Origin: Sandaracinus amylolyticus
Lineage (GTDB): Bacteria > Myxococcota_A > Polyangia > Polyangiales > Sandaracinaceae
DNA length: 64,000 nt
Assembly: GCF_021631985.1 (NCBI RefSeq)
Contig: NZ_CP070225.1
Span: 4,650,001-4,714,000 of the forward strand
Direction of reading: 5' to 3'
Part shown: positions 53,547-62,015 of the stretch, piece by piece
Layout: every line of letters starts with the position of its first letter
Numbering within the stretch: position 1 is the stretch's first letter
Position numbers and translations under genes: made by a program
Notes under the pieces: generated by a model
Databases searched by the model: none
Told to the model about the DNA's origin: nothing
The model's input: only the letters and a program-made list of their open reading frames with translations

Positions 53547-55826
53547 TCAGTACTCGGTGCCCGCCCAGTTGCCCGCGCCGTCCACGTTCCAGCGCGAGTA
53601 GTACTGACCGCCGAGGTCCGCGGCGCGGATGAGCACGAGGCGATCCTCGCGCGACACCGTCACGCCCTGGTCCTCGGGGTGCAGCGGGTGCGCGTCGTCG
53701 CTCCACGCGCGCGTCCCCGCCTCGTCCACCGCGTTCATCACCTCGACGAGGCGGCTTCCGCGCGCATCACCGGGGACGATCCACTCCGGCGCGACGGTGC
53801 CCGTCGCGACCGAGTCGCCCATCATCGCGCTCGGGTAGAGCAGCGAGACGTACGACGCCGGATAGGTCACGACCTCGCGCTCGTAGTACGTGCTGATCGG
53901 GCGGCTCGACAGATCGAGATACGGGATCTCGAACGTCATCATCTCGCCCTCCATCGTCGTGACGTTCACCGTGTACGTCTGACCGGCGAAGGGATCGCTC
54001 GCGCCGCCGTCGTGGCAGCCGACGCAGTTGCGATCGAGCACGTCCTGCACGTTCTGCACGCTCGCCGCGCCCGCCCACGGCAGCTCCACGCGATCGGGGA
54101 TCGTGCGGAACGTCGAGGTGTCGGGGCCGACCGACTGCGCGACCGTCGTCGCGCCCATGCGCGGGATGACCTCGCCGGCGCGCGAGCTGTGGCAGCCACC
54201 ACACTGGCGCGACTCGCCGGGCATCGCCTGGATCCACAGCATCTGGTTGCGGATCGCGAGGCCGAAGCGATCGATCGGCTGCAGGTGGTAGGGCAGGTAC
54301 GCGGGCACCTGCGCGCTCCAGCTGCCGTCCTCGTAGACCGGCGTCTCACCGAGGATCGCCGCGCCCTCGTGCATCGTCAGGCCGAACTGACCGACCGCGC
54401 CGATCTCCGAGCTGAAGCCCTCGATGATGCGCACGTGGGTCGCCTCGAGCAGCGCGTCGTGCAGCGACACGCCCTCGCCGAACTGCGCGCCGCGCACGGT
54501 CTCGCCGAGCGAGGTCTCCGCGACGTCGATCGAGCCGATCACCGCGGGACGCGCGGGCTCGAACGCGCCGCTCACCGTCGACGGGATCACCGCGGGCTCC
54601 TCGCGCGGCATCACCGGCATCGCGTACACGTCCCAGACGTTCGGGTCGTCGTAGACGAGCGTGCGGCGGCCGCTCTCGACGTCGTAGAGATAGATGCCGA
54701 ACTGCGGCGCCGACTCCGCGAGCTCGTTGCGATCGTTCACGTCGCCGTCCGACCACGAGACCAGGATCTGGCCCTCGAAGCCCGTGATCGCGCGGGGGTG
54801 ACGATAACGACCGACGCCGCTCGGCGGGCTCTCGCTCTCGGTCGGGACCAGCGGCGTGAGGTTCTCGAACGTCGCCTGCTGCACGTCGATGCGCAGCGGG
54901 TCGCGGCCCTCGCGAGCGCGCGCGTCGATGCGGATCACCGCGCCCGACTGGATGGTGCGGCTGCGGCTGGTGCCGATCGCGAGGAACTGACCGGGCGCGA
55001 TCTCGGTCGCCTGCACCAGCGAGTTGAAGTCCGCGTTGTCGCCCGCACCGCGGTTGAACTGGCCCGCGATCGCCTCCATGCCGGAGCAGTCGGGGTTCAT
55101 GCGGAAGAGCTTCACGTCGTTGACGGGGCCGAGGTGCTCCCAGCGCGAGAAGCCGATCTGGCCGGCGTTCTCGCCGTCGGTGACGAGGAAGGGATCCGCG
55201 CTGTGCGAGAGGTTGTGCGCGCAGAGCCGGCGATCCGCGTCACCACCGTCGATCGACACCGTCGCGATCTGCGTGACCGCGCGGCCGTGGTTGTACTCGT
55301 CGGCGCGCGTCCCCATCACCGTGTACGGCTCGTTGGTCACGAACGCGATGCGATCGCCGGGCACGAAGATCGGGCGGATGTCGTCCCAGTCGCCGAACGT
55401 CAGCTGACGCACCTCGCCGGTGCCGTCCACGTTCGTCACGAACACGTGATAGTGGTCGTCGTCGGCGTGGCGCATCGAGAAGACCACGCGGCGCGCGTCG
55501 AACGAGAGGTCGAGGCCGTTCACGTCGACGCCCTCGAAGCCCTCGGTGAGGTTGCGCAGCGTGCCGTCCGGCGTCGGAGGCTCGAGCACCATCACCGCGC
55601 CGCCCGGCGTGTAGCGCTGGTAGTCGATGACCTGGCCCGAGCCGCTCGCGACGTCGTGCGAGAGATCCTCCCGCTCGTACGCGCGCTGCACGAACACCAG
55701 GGCTTGGACGCCGGGAAGCGCGCTGTCGCCGCCGCCCCCGCCGCAGCCTGCGAGCGCGATGCCTGCGGTGCCTAGGCACACAGCGCCGAACAGCGTCCCT
55801 GCGCGCGACCACCACCCGTTCCGCAT
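53547..55826 (-). CDS. HzsA-like lipoprotein with two CXXCH haem motifs
   Basis: A 759-residue lipoprotein (lipobox LAGC, Cys28). Residues about 90-400 form a beta-propeller with TolB/WD40-like blades (GLDLSFDARRVVFSMRH, QLTFGDWDDIRPIFVPGDRIAFV). The C-terminal third has CGGCH (542-546) and CVGCH (601-605), so two c-type haems or a planctomycete-type cytochrome domain, and the ending LIRAADLGGQYYSRW, a family hallmark. The start ATG at 55826 has GGAGG five bases upstream; the ATG at 55838 does not. It diverges from dsbD and leads the three-gene set. Confidence 0.75.
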   Translation of the reverse strand: MRNGWWSRAGTLFGAVCLGTAGIALAGCGGGGGDSALPGVQALVFVQRAYEREDLSHDVASGSGQVIDYQRYTPGGAVMVLEPPTPDGTLRNLTEGFEGVDVNGLDLSFDARRVVFSMRHADDDHYHVFVTNVDGTGEVRQLTFGDWDDIRPIFVPGDRIAFVTNEPYTVMGTRADEYNHGRAVTQIATVSIDGGDADRRLCAHNLSHSADPFLVTDGENAGQIGFSRWEHLGPVNDVKLFRMNPDCSGMEAIAGQFNRGAGDNADFNSLVQATEIAPGQFLAIGTSRSRTIQSGAVIRIDARAREGRDPLRIDVQQATFENLTPLVPTESESPPSGVGRYRHPRAITGFEGQILVSWSDGDVNDRNELAESAPQFGIYLYDVESGRRTLVYDDPNVWDVYAMPVMPREEPAVIPSTVSGAFEPARPAVIGSIDVAETSLGETVRGAQFGEGVSLHDALLEATHVRIIEGFSSEIGAVGQFGLTMHEGAAILGETPVYEDGSWSAQVPAYLPYHLQPIDRFGLAIRNQMLWIQAMPGESRQCGGCHSSRAGEVIPRMGATTVAQSVGPDTSTFRTIPDRVELPWAGAASVQNVQDVLDRNCVGCHDGGASDPFAGQTYTVNVTTMEGEMMTFEIPYLDLSSRPISTYYEREVVTYPASYVSLLYPSAMMGDSVATGTVAPEWIVPGDARGSRLVEVMNAVDEAGTRAWSDDAHPLHPEDQGVTVSREDRLVLIRAADLGGQYYSRWNVDGAGNWAGTEY

Positions 55827-55945
55827 GCCCGCCTCCATGTGCCGCCGGTCCTTCCGAGGGCGCTGCCCCGTTACCAAGCGCCGCCCTGCTCAGGGTCGGC
55901 CGTCGTCGGGCGGGGCAATGTGCAACGCTCGATCCACGCTACCAC

Positions 55946-55979
55946 GGATCACGTAAGTGACTGCATCCACTCGTGATCC
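55946..55979. promoter_or_regulatory. Inverted repeat between divergent genes
   Basis: GGATCACG at 55946-55953 pairs with CGTGATCC at 55972-55979 (8 bp), with an inner AGTG/CACT. It lies in the 306-bp gap between the HzsA-like gene and dsbD, and could be an operator. No other clear structure is seen in 55827-56132. Confidence 0.5.
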
Positions 55980-56132
55980 CGTGAGCGACGAGCGGCGCGA
56001 TCCACGTGGGGCGGCGACCCCGCGGGGGCGGAGGTCGGGGTCACGAGCCCCCGTGTGCAAGCGCAACGTCGGCCCGGTGTGGGGACGAATCGCATCCTGG
56101 TGGGGTCGCCGGGCTTCCCTATACTCGGCGCG

Positions 56133-57371
56133 ATGTTCGACGTCGCCGCGGAGTTCGAAGCCGCGCTGAGCTCGGGGAACTGGGCGATCGCCCTTCCCCT
56201 CATCTATCTCGCCGGCCTCGGCACCGCGCTGACGCCGTGCGTGTACCCGATGATCGCGATCACGGTCTCGGTGTTCGGCGCGCGCCAGGCCAAGACGAAG
56301 GTCGAGGGCGCGATGCTCTCGACCGCGTACGTGCTCGGCATGTGCGCGCTGATGACGCCGCTCGGCGTGTTCAGCGCGCTCTCGGGCGGCTTCTTCGGCG
56401 AGTGGCTGAACTACCCGGTCGTGCTGATCGGGTTCGCGGTGCTCTTCGTCGCGCTCGCGCTCGCGATGTTCGGCCTCTACGAGCTCAACCTGCCGCCCGC
56501 GCTGCAGAACAAGCTCGCGGGCGTCGGCGGCATCGGCCTGAAGGGCGCGTTCGCGCTCGGCTTCGCGATGGCGCTGATCGCGACGCCGTGCACCGGGCCC
56601 GCGCTCGTCGCGCTGCTCGCGTGGATCGGCAACACCGGCAACGTCGGGCTCGGCGCGGGGGCGATGTTCCTCTACGCGCTCGGCCTCGGGACGCTCTTCT
56701 GGGTGGTCGGCACCTTCGCGGTGTCGCTCCCGAAGAGCGGCCGGTGGATGGAGATGGTGAAGAGCGTCTTCGGCATCGTGCTCTGCGTGATGGCGCTCTA
56801 CTGGATCAAGGATCTGATCCCCGGCCTGATGGACGCGTTCGAGCGCACCTGGCTGGTGCTCGCGATCGCGCTCGGGGTGGCGGCGATCGGGCTCGCGGTG
56901 GGCGCGGTGCACCTCGACTTCCACGAGCCGAACGTCGCGGTACGCGTGCGCAAGGCGCTCGGCATCGTGCTGGCGACGACCGGATCGTTCGCGGTGCTCG
57001 CGTGGATGATCACGCCGGCGCTGGGCCTCACCTGGCGCGAGGACTTCCAGGCCGCGCTCGCCGAGGCGCGTGAAGAGGGGCGCCCCTACATCGTCGACTT
57101 CGGCGCGTCGTGGTGCCAGGCGTGCGGCGAGCTCGAGCGCAACACGTTCACCGATCCCCGCGTGATCGAAGAGGGCTCGCGCTTCGTCGCGGTGCACGTC
57201 GATCTCTCGCCGGGGCAGGACACCGAGGAGAAGCGCGCGCTGCTGCGCGGCTACGCGCAGCGCGGCCTGCCGCTCGTGGTGCTGCACGCGAGCGATGGCA
57301 GCGAGGTGCACCGCGTGACCGAGTTCATCGAGGCCGAAGAGCTCCTGTCGCTGATGCAGCAGGTGCGCTGA
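56133..57371 (+). CDS. dsbD: Thiol:disulfide interchange protein DsbD, without N-terminal domain
   Basis: A 412-residue protein. Eight transmembrane helices (about residues 15-305) carry the two cysteines of the electron-transfer core, in TPCVYP (near 36) and TPCTGP (near 153). A C-terminal thioredoxin-like domain has SWCQACGE (near 330). The periplasmic N-terminal alpha domain of E. coli DsbD is missing, so this is the shorter ScsB/CcdA-like form. It moves electrons from cytoplasmic thioredoxin to periplasmic acceptors, for disulfide repair or cytochrome c maturation. ATG at 56133. Confidence 0.88.
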   Translation: MFDVAAEFEAALSSGNWAIALPLIYLAGLGTALTPCVYPMIAITVSVFGARQAKTKVEGAMLSTAYVLGMCALMTPLGVFSALSGGFFGEWLNYPVVLIGFAVLFVALALAMFGLYELNLPPALQNKLAGVGGIGLKGAFALGFAMALIATPCTGPALVALLAWIGNTGNVGLGAGAMFLYALGLGTLFWVVGTFAVSLPKSGRWMEMVKSVFGIVLCVMALYWIKDLIPGLMDAFERTWLVLAIALGVAAIGLAVGAVHLDFHEPNVAVRVRKALGIVLATTGSFAVLAWMITPALGLTWREDFQAALAEAREEGRPYIVDFGASWCQACGELERNTFTDPRVIEEGSRFVAVHVDLSPGQDTEEKRALLRGYAQRGLPLVVLHASDGSEVHRVTEFIEAEELLSLMQQVR

Positions 57372-57463
57372 TCGTCCCCGGATCGCGGAAGCGCGCGACG
57401 ACGCTCGCCTCGCACACTTCGGAGCCTGACGCGGGGCCTCCTCATCCGTGATGCAGCAGGTGC
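57352..57463 (+). repeat. 15-bp direct repeat at the end of dsbD
   Basis: TGATGCAGCAGGTGC occurs at 57352-57366 (the last codons of dsbD) and again at 57449-57463, 97 bp apart, just before the toxin-antitoxin genes. It may mark an old duplication or insertion. No third copy found after 58031. Confidence 0.6.
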
Positions 57464-57507
57464 AAGAGCGAGGTGCGTCGCATGCCCGAAGGGCGTAGGA
57501 TCTTCTC

Positions 57508-57735
57508 GTGTCCTCGATCCGCGCACGCGTTCGCGACGGCCGGCTGATCGTCGATGCTCCGACCGACCTTCCCGACGGTCTCGAGGTGACGCTCGCGATC
57601 GTCGACGACGATCTCGACGACGATTCGCGTCGTGCCATGGAAGCATCGATCGAGGAGTCGTACGCGCAGATCGAACGCGGCGAGATGTTGGACGCCGCCG
57701 ACGTGATCCGTGGCCTTCGCGCGCCGCGGCGCTGA
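57508..57735 (+). CDS. Antitoxin-like protein
   Basis: A 75-residue acidic protein. Its N-terminus (SIRARVRDGRLIVDAPTDLPDGLEVTLAIVDDD) resembles the SpoVT/DUF104-type short antitoxins, and its C-terminal helices (DSRRAMEASIEESYAQIERGE) are typical of toxin-wrapping segments. It is translationally coupled to the ParE-like toxin (TGATG overlap). The pair should autoregulate. Start GTG at 57508. Confidence 0.7.
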   Translation: MSSIRARVRDGRLIVDAPTDLPDGLEVTLAIVDDDLDDDSRRAMEASIEESYAQIERGEMLDAADVIRGLRAPRR

Positions 57736-58031
57736 TGCTGCGCGCGAAGCTCACGCCACGCGCGCGCGGCGAGCTCACGCGGATCACCGAGTGGTGGCGA
57801 GCGGAGCGACCGTCCGCCCCCGAGCTCGTTCTCGACGAGCTCGAAGCTGCGTTGGCGACGCTCACGACCGCACCGCACCTGGGCGTCGCGTATCCGCGTG
57901 CGCGACCAGGAACACGGCGCTTCTTGCTCACGCAGACGCGGTTCCACGTCGACTACGCAGTTCGAGGCGGTGACCTGATCGTGCTCTCGATCTGGAGCTC
58001 ACTCCGCCGTCACGGCCCGCGCCTGGGGTGA
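57735..58031 (+). CDS. ParE/RelE-family toxin
   Basis: A 98-residue type II toxin. The family pattern is visible: LTPRARGELTRITEWWRAERP, then HLGVAYPRARPGTRRFLLTQTRFHVDYAVRGGDLIVLSIWSSLR. ParE toxins block DNA gyrase and RelE toxins cut mRNA; the sequence does not decide which. ATG overlaps the antitoxin stop. Confidence 0.8.
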   Translation: MLRAKLTPRARGELTRITEWWRAERPSAPELVLDELEAALATLTTAPHLGVAYPRARPGTRRFLLTQTRFHVDYAVRGGDLIVLSIWSSLRRHGPRLG

Positions 58032-58087
58032 TCCGATCTCCGCGCCCGGGGCTAGCGAGCGCTGGTCGCCGGTGAGAGCGTCCGCGC

Positions 58088-58897
58088 ATGGCCACCCGCA
58101 AGAAGACCCACGAGGACTCCATCCAGTACGACGCGAAGCTCGGCGAAGGCGCGTTCGCTTCGCTCGCCTCAGCCCGGCGCGCGCTTGGCGAGAGCGTCGA
58201 CGTCGCGCCGCGCCTCGACCTCCGCGAGGTCGCGGTGCTCGCCCTCGGCATCGCCCGCCGCATCGCCGAGCCGCCGATGCGCCAGCGCTTCCGACACGTC
58301 GAGAAGGAGCTGCCCGGCGAGCTCGTCGACCGGCTCGGGCCCGCAGCCTGGGCGCTCTGGCACGCGGCGGTGCAGCGCGAGACCAAGGACGCGACCACGC
58401 CCGACGCGATGCTGCCCGCCGCGCTCGTCGCCGACGCCACCGCGCTGAAGACGACGATGCTCCGCGTCGTGTCGTACGTGCTCGCCGACGACGAGACGGC
58501 GATGCGCGAGCTCGCCGCGATCGTGAGCGGCGTCGGCTACCTCGACCTCGCGAGCGACCTCGGCCGGCTCGCGACCCTCTACGACGCCCACGCCGACGCG
58601 CTCGCCGCCGACACGCTGCGCTACCGCGACGGCGACGTCGACCGCGCCCGCTCGCTCGCGGCGCGCATCGTCTCGGCGCTCGGCGATTCGACCGACGACA
58701 CCTGGGCCGATGCGGTGAACCGCTCGTACGCGGTGCTGGCCACGACCTACGAGCCGATCCGGCTCTTCGGCATCGCGATGTACCGGAGCAGCAAGCCCGA
58801 CGAGCTCTTCCCCTCGCTGTTCAGCGTGCGCGCCGCCCCGCAGCGACGGGCGCCCAGCGGCGGAGAGCCCAGCGGCGGAGAGCAGCCGAGCGGCTGA
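58088..58897 (+). CDS. Hypothetical helical protein
   Basis: A 269-residue protein of unknown function, largely helical and Ala/Leu/Asp-rich. No signal peptide or transmembrane helix. The C-terminus is low-complexity (PSGGEPSGGEQPSG). It is similar in style to soluble, uncharacterised myxobacterial proteins of this length. The stop at 58897 borders the 41-bp repeat array. Confidence 0.55.
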   Translation: MATRKKTHEDSIQYDAKLGEGAFASLASARRALGESVDVAPRLDLREVAVLALGIARRIAEPPMRQRFRHVEKELPGELVDRLGPAAWALWHAAVQRETKDATTPDAMLPAALVADATALKTTMLRVVSYVLADDETAMRELAAIVSGVGYLDLASDLGRLATLYDAHADALAADTLRYRDGDVDRARSLAARIVSALGDSTDDTWADAVNRSYAVLATTYEPIRLFGIAMYRSSKPDELFPSLFSVRAAPQRRAPSGGEPSGGEQPSG

Positions 58898-58904
58898 CGG
58901 AATG

Positions 58905-59119
58905 GTCTGGCGGAGGGTGTCGACACCGACCTTCCAGACGATTTCGTCTGGCGGAGGGTGTCGACACCGACCTTTTTGACGATTTGGTCTGGCGGAGGGT
59001 GTCGACACCGAGCTTTTTGACGATTTCGTCTGGCGGAGGGTGTCGACACCGACCTTTTTGACGATTTCGTCTGGCGGAGGGTGTCGACACCGACCTTCCA
59101 GACGACTTCGTCTGGCTGC
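58905..59119. repeat. 41-bp tandem repeat array (5 units plus part)
   Basis: Units start exactly 41 bp apart at 58905, 58946, 58987, 59028, 59069 and a partial sixth at 59110. Each has GTCTGGCGGAG, then the perfect palindrome GGTGTCGACACC, then GACCTTTTTGACGATTTC. Outer units 1 and 5 have CCAGACGA in place of TTTTGACGA, so that CCAGACGA pairs with TCGTCTGG of the next unit. It sits between convergent genes. Spacing has no spacers, so it is not a CRISPR. Confidence 0.95.
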
Positions 59120-59135
59120 GCGTCCCAATTCAGGG

Positions 59136-59549
59136 TCACTGAGTGCGGACCGAGCGGGCGAGCGCGCGCTGCCCGAGCGCGAGGCCGATCACCGCGAGCA
59201 CCACCCCGACGATCGCGCCGCCACGCCCGTTGCCGGTGCCGACCGCGCCCGTGGAGGTCGCCAGGTGCAGCGCCGCGAGCGCCATCCCGATCACGGCGAG
59301 CACGAGCGCGACGATCGCGCCGTCCCGTGCGTGGCCCACCGCGAGCCTCCCGTGGGCGCGCGCGGTCGCCCAGCCTCCGGTGATCACCGACGCGAGCGCG
59401 ATCAGCGCGGCCACGGTCGCGCCGGCGCGCCCGGAGCCGGTCCCGATCACGCCCGCGGCGGCCTGCGCCGCGGCAGGCGCCGCGGGCCACGCGAGCAGCG
59501 CGGCGACGACGAGGACGGCTCGAGCGCGGACGAGGAGAAGGGTCTGCAT
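59136..59549 (-). CDS. DUF6223-like small membrane protein
   Basis: A 137-residue membrane protein with three repeated Gly-rich hydrophobic helices: GSGRAGATVAALIALASVITGG, ARDGAIVALVLAVIGMALAAL and GRGGAIVGVVLAVIGLALG. This triple-repeat pattern fits DUF6223. An N-terminal signal/anchor (LLLVRARAVLVVAALLAWPA) precedes it. Function not known. ATG at 59549. Confidence 0.65.
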   Translation of the reverse strand: MQTLLLVRARAVLVVAALLAWPAAPAAAQAAAGVIGTGSGRAGATVAALIALASVITGGWATARAHGRLAVGHARDGAIVALVLAVIGMALAALHLATSTGAVGTGNGRGGAIVGVVLAVIGLALGQRALARSVRTQ

Positions 59550-59646
59550 GGGCACGGACGTACCGCCCGCCGGCGCGCGCGGATTGGACGGATTTGAACC
59601 TCGCGCGTTGCGAGCTCGAGCGAGCGGGCCCAATGGCTCGGGTGCG

Positions 59647-60501
59647 ATGCGCGGCGCGTCCAAGCCCTACCAGATCCACACGCCGGCGGGGCCGCTCGCC
59701 CGCTACGTGGAGTACCTCTGGTCGCTGCCCGATGCGCCCTCGCAGGGGCGGGGGAGCATCCTGCCGAGCGGCACGCTCTCGCTCGTCGTCCACCTCGACG
59801 AGGACGAGCGCCGCATCTACGACGTCGACTCCCCCGTCTGTCGTCGGTTCTCGGGCGCCGTCGTCTCGGGCGCGCACGGTCGCCCGTTCTTCGCCGAAGG
59901 GCGCGAGCACACGTCGGCGGTCGGCATCCACTTCCGCCCCGGCGGGGCGTGGCCCTTCTTCGGCGTCGCGCTGGGAGAGCTCGCGGATCGACACGTGGAC
60001 CTCGACGCGCTCTGGGGCGCGTCGGCGGTGGAGCTGCGCGATCGGCTGGGCAGCGCGACGACCTCGGCCGATCGGTTCCGCATCCTCGAAGCGGCGCTGC
60101 TGCGGCGGCTGGAGCGCGCGCGGCCGGGCCACGACGCGGTGGCGGTGGCGCTCCGCGCGCTCGAGCGCGGCGACACGAACGTCGGCGCGATCTCCGACCA
60201 CGTCGGCCTGAGCCGACGCCGGCTCATCGAAGTGTTCACCGCGCAGGTCGGCGTCACGCCGAAGAAGTTCGCTCGCCTGCGGCGGTTCCAGCGCGTGCTC
60301 GCCGCGACCCGACGCGTGGACGCCCCGCGCTGGTCGCGCGTGGCGCTCGCGTCGGGCTACTTCGATCAGGCGCACCTGATCCGCGACTTCGTGGAGTTCT
60401 GCGGCGTCTCCCCGGGCGAGTTCGCGCGCGTTCGCGACCTCGACGCCACGAACCATCACGTGCGGCTGCCCGAGTGGGTCCGTCAGCGCGCGAGCACCTG
60501 A
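59647..60501 (+). CDS. AraC-family transcriptional regulator
   Basis: A 284-residue protein. The N-terminal sensor half (DUF6597-like) has YVEYLWSLPDA and GIHFRPGGAWPFFGVAL; the C-terminal half is a two-helix-turn-helix AraC domain (SDHVGLSRRRLIEVFTAQVGVTPKKFARLRRFQR, and VALASGYFDQAHLIRDFVEFCGVSPGEFAR). It probably regulates the neighbouring hydrolase, with which it converges and overlaps by 19 bp (inference). ATG at 59647. Confidence 0.85.
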   Translation: MRGASKPYQIHTPAGPLARYVEYLWSLPDAPSQGRGSILPSGTLSLVVHLDEDERRIYDVDSPVCRRFSGAVVSGAHGRPFFAEGREHTSAVGIHFRPGGAWPFFGVALGELADRHVDLDALWGASAVELRDRLGSATTSADRFRILEAALLRRLERARPGHDAVAVALRALERGDTNVGAISDHVGLSRRRLIEVFTAQVGVTPKKFARLRRFQRVLAATRRVDAPRWSRVALASGYFDQAHLIRDFVEFCGVSPGEFARVRDLDATNHHVRLPEWVRQRAST

Positions 60502-61283
60502 CGCAGCGTGTCGGCGAACTCGTTCGGCTGGCCCATGAAGCCGCCGTGATCGCCGGGAAACATCGTCGGCTTGGTGCCGAGGCGCTCCGCGAGCGCGATC
60601 GACGTGCGCGACGTGAGCAGGTGGCCCGAGGTCTCGCCGAGGCCGACCACGACGCGCGTCTCGGACGCGCGCAGCGCGGCGATGTCGGGCAGGTAGCGCG
60701 TCGTGCCGCGCAGCTCGTGGAGGAAGAAGCGCGCGCTGTTGCGCAGGTCCTTCTCGGTCGGCTCGCCCGGCGGGCCGGCGTGCTCGCTCACGTCGAAGCC
60801 CGCGTTCTTCATGAACTGCATCCACGCCGCGCCGACCCCGTGGCGCTGGTAGATCGCGATGTTCTCCTCGGTCATCGCGCGCAGCTGCGCCGCGTCGGGG
60901 AGCAGCTCGAGCAGCGGAGGCTCGTGCGCGACGAGCGTGCGCAGTCGGCCGGGGTGTCGCGTCACGAGCGCGAGCCCGGTGACCGCGCCGCCGCTGCTGC
61001 CGAAGAGGTCGGCGGTCTTCGCGCCGAGCGCGTCGAGGATCGCGACGACGCAGTCGGCGCGCAGCTCGGGCGTCGACTCGAGCTGCGGATCGTCGAACGT
61101 GCTGCGGGAGATCCCCGGCGGGTCGTGGGTGACGACGGTGTGATCGCGCGCCAGCGCATCGGCGAGCGGCCCGAACATCACGGCGTCCATCGGCGAGCCC
61201 ATGACGAGCAGCACGGGACCTTCGCCGCGGACTTCGTAGTGGAGACGTCCGCCGCGAACGGGGAGTGTGTGAGTCGTGGTCAT
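60483..61283 (-). CDS. Alpha/beta hydrolase
   Basis: A 266-residue alpha/beta hydrolase: LLVMGSPMD (oxyanion hole), GSSGGAVTG (nucleophile Ser elbow), and the C-terminal GDHGGFMGQPNEFADTL (His). Catalytic Asp likely in VVVGLGETSGH region, not certain. The substrate is unknown. ATG at 61283. Its end overlaps the AraC gene's end (convergent). Confidence 0.8.
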   Translation of the reverse strand: MTTTHTLPVRGGRLHYEVRGEGPVLLVMGSPMDAVMFGPLADALARDHTVVTHDPPGISRSTFDDPQLESTPELRADCVVAILDALGAKTADLFGSSGGAVTGLALVTRHPGRLRTLVAHEPPLLELLPDAAQLRAMTEENIAIYQRHGVGAAWMQFMKNAGFDVSEHAGPPGEPTEKDLRNSARFFLHELRGTTRYLPDIAALRASETRVVVGLGETSGHLLTSRTSIALAERLGTKPTMFPGDHGGFMGQPNEFADTLRQVLAR

Positions 61284-61370
61284 GTCGGTCGTCCTTCCTC
61301 GAGCGATGGAGGTAGACGCCCGCACGCGGCGCGACTCATCGGCGGTGCGCGCGAATTCGTCCTGCGTGCG

Positions 61371-61883
61371 ATGATGCGGTCGGTGCGCGCGCTGCTGCCC
61401 ATCGCGATCCTCCTCGCTGCGTGCAGCGCCGGGCCCGACGATCCCCTCGACGCGGGTCCCGATGCGCGCGCGACCGGCACGCTGCACCTCGGTGAGGGCG
61501 AGCTCGCGTTCCGCGCCATCGAGGACGGCGACACGCTGCTGCTCGCGCGGGGGTGTCAGGGCAGCCAGCACGTGTTCGTCACGCTGCGCAGCGAGGACAT
61601 GGATCCGCGCGGCATGGTGGTGGAGCTCGAGCTGGTGCGCGAAGGCAGCGGCGAGAGCGTGAGCGGTGAATTCCGACTGCGTCTCTCGTTCACGCCCGAC
61701 GCGAGCGGCGCGTTCGCGCAGCTCACCGGGCTCACGCTGCAGGTCGCCGAGCCCGACGGCGCGATCGGCGACGACCTCGTCCTGCGAGGCCGCATCGAGG
61801 ATCGGACGGGCATCGAAGCACACGCCGAGCGTCGCGTGCGCATCGAGTGGGGCACCCAGGTCTGCAGCGAGCCCTCGGGCTGA
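61371..61883 (+). CDS. Small lipoprotein
   Basis: A 170-residue lipoprotein with lipobox LAAC, short Asp/Ala stalk (DDPLDAGPDA), then a beta-rich domain with two Cys that probably pair (RGCQGS and TQVCSEP). No family recognised. ATG at 61371 or 61374. Confidence 0.6.
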   Translation: MMRSVRALLPIAILLAACSAGPDDPLDAGPDARATGTLHLGEGELAFRAIEDGDTLLLARGCQGSQHVFVTLRSEDMDPRGMVVELELVREGSGESVSGEFRLRLSFTPDASGAFAQLTGLTLQVAEPDGAIGDDLVLRGRIEDRTGIEAHAERRVRIEWGTQVCSEPSG

Positions 61884-61896
61884 GCTGTTCTCCCCG

Positions 61897-61917
61897 GGGG
61901 AGGCTGCGCGCCTCCCC
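61897..61917 (+). terminator. Stem-loop after small lipoprotein
   Basis: GGGGAGGC at 61897-61904 pairs with GCCTCCCC at 61910-61917, loop TGCGC, followed by TCTCG. It lies 13 bp past the lipoprotein stop. Confidence 0.6.
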
Positions 61918-62015
61918 TCTCGACCCCTCGAGCTGCGCGTGGGTCCCCACCCACTTGCGGCCTCGCGCGGCGCGATCTCGACGTCGATCTCGTACGGGAT
62001 TACACCGCCCTCGAC

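Noticed and set aside
49462-55775. Two plus-strand open frames of over 1000 codons opposite the HzsA-like genes
   Set aside because: No recognisable motif, biased to Arg/His/Glu/Ala; the minus strand has signal peptides, CXXCH and HEAT repeats.
49417-55826. True hydrazine synthase
   Set aside because: HzsA-like domains occur widely beyond anammox bacteria. No HzsB/C, hydrazine dehydrogenase or other anammox genes are here.
57372-57507. A small gene between dsbD and the antitoxin
   Set aside because: Only a duplicated 15-mer and no plausible start with ribosome site.
58905-59119. CRISPR array
   Set aside because: Units abut at 41 bp with no variable spacer and there are no cas genes.
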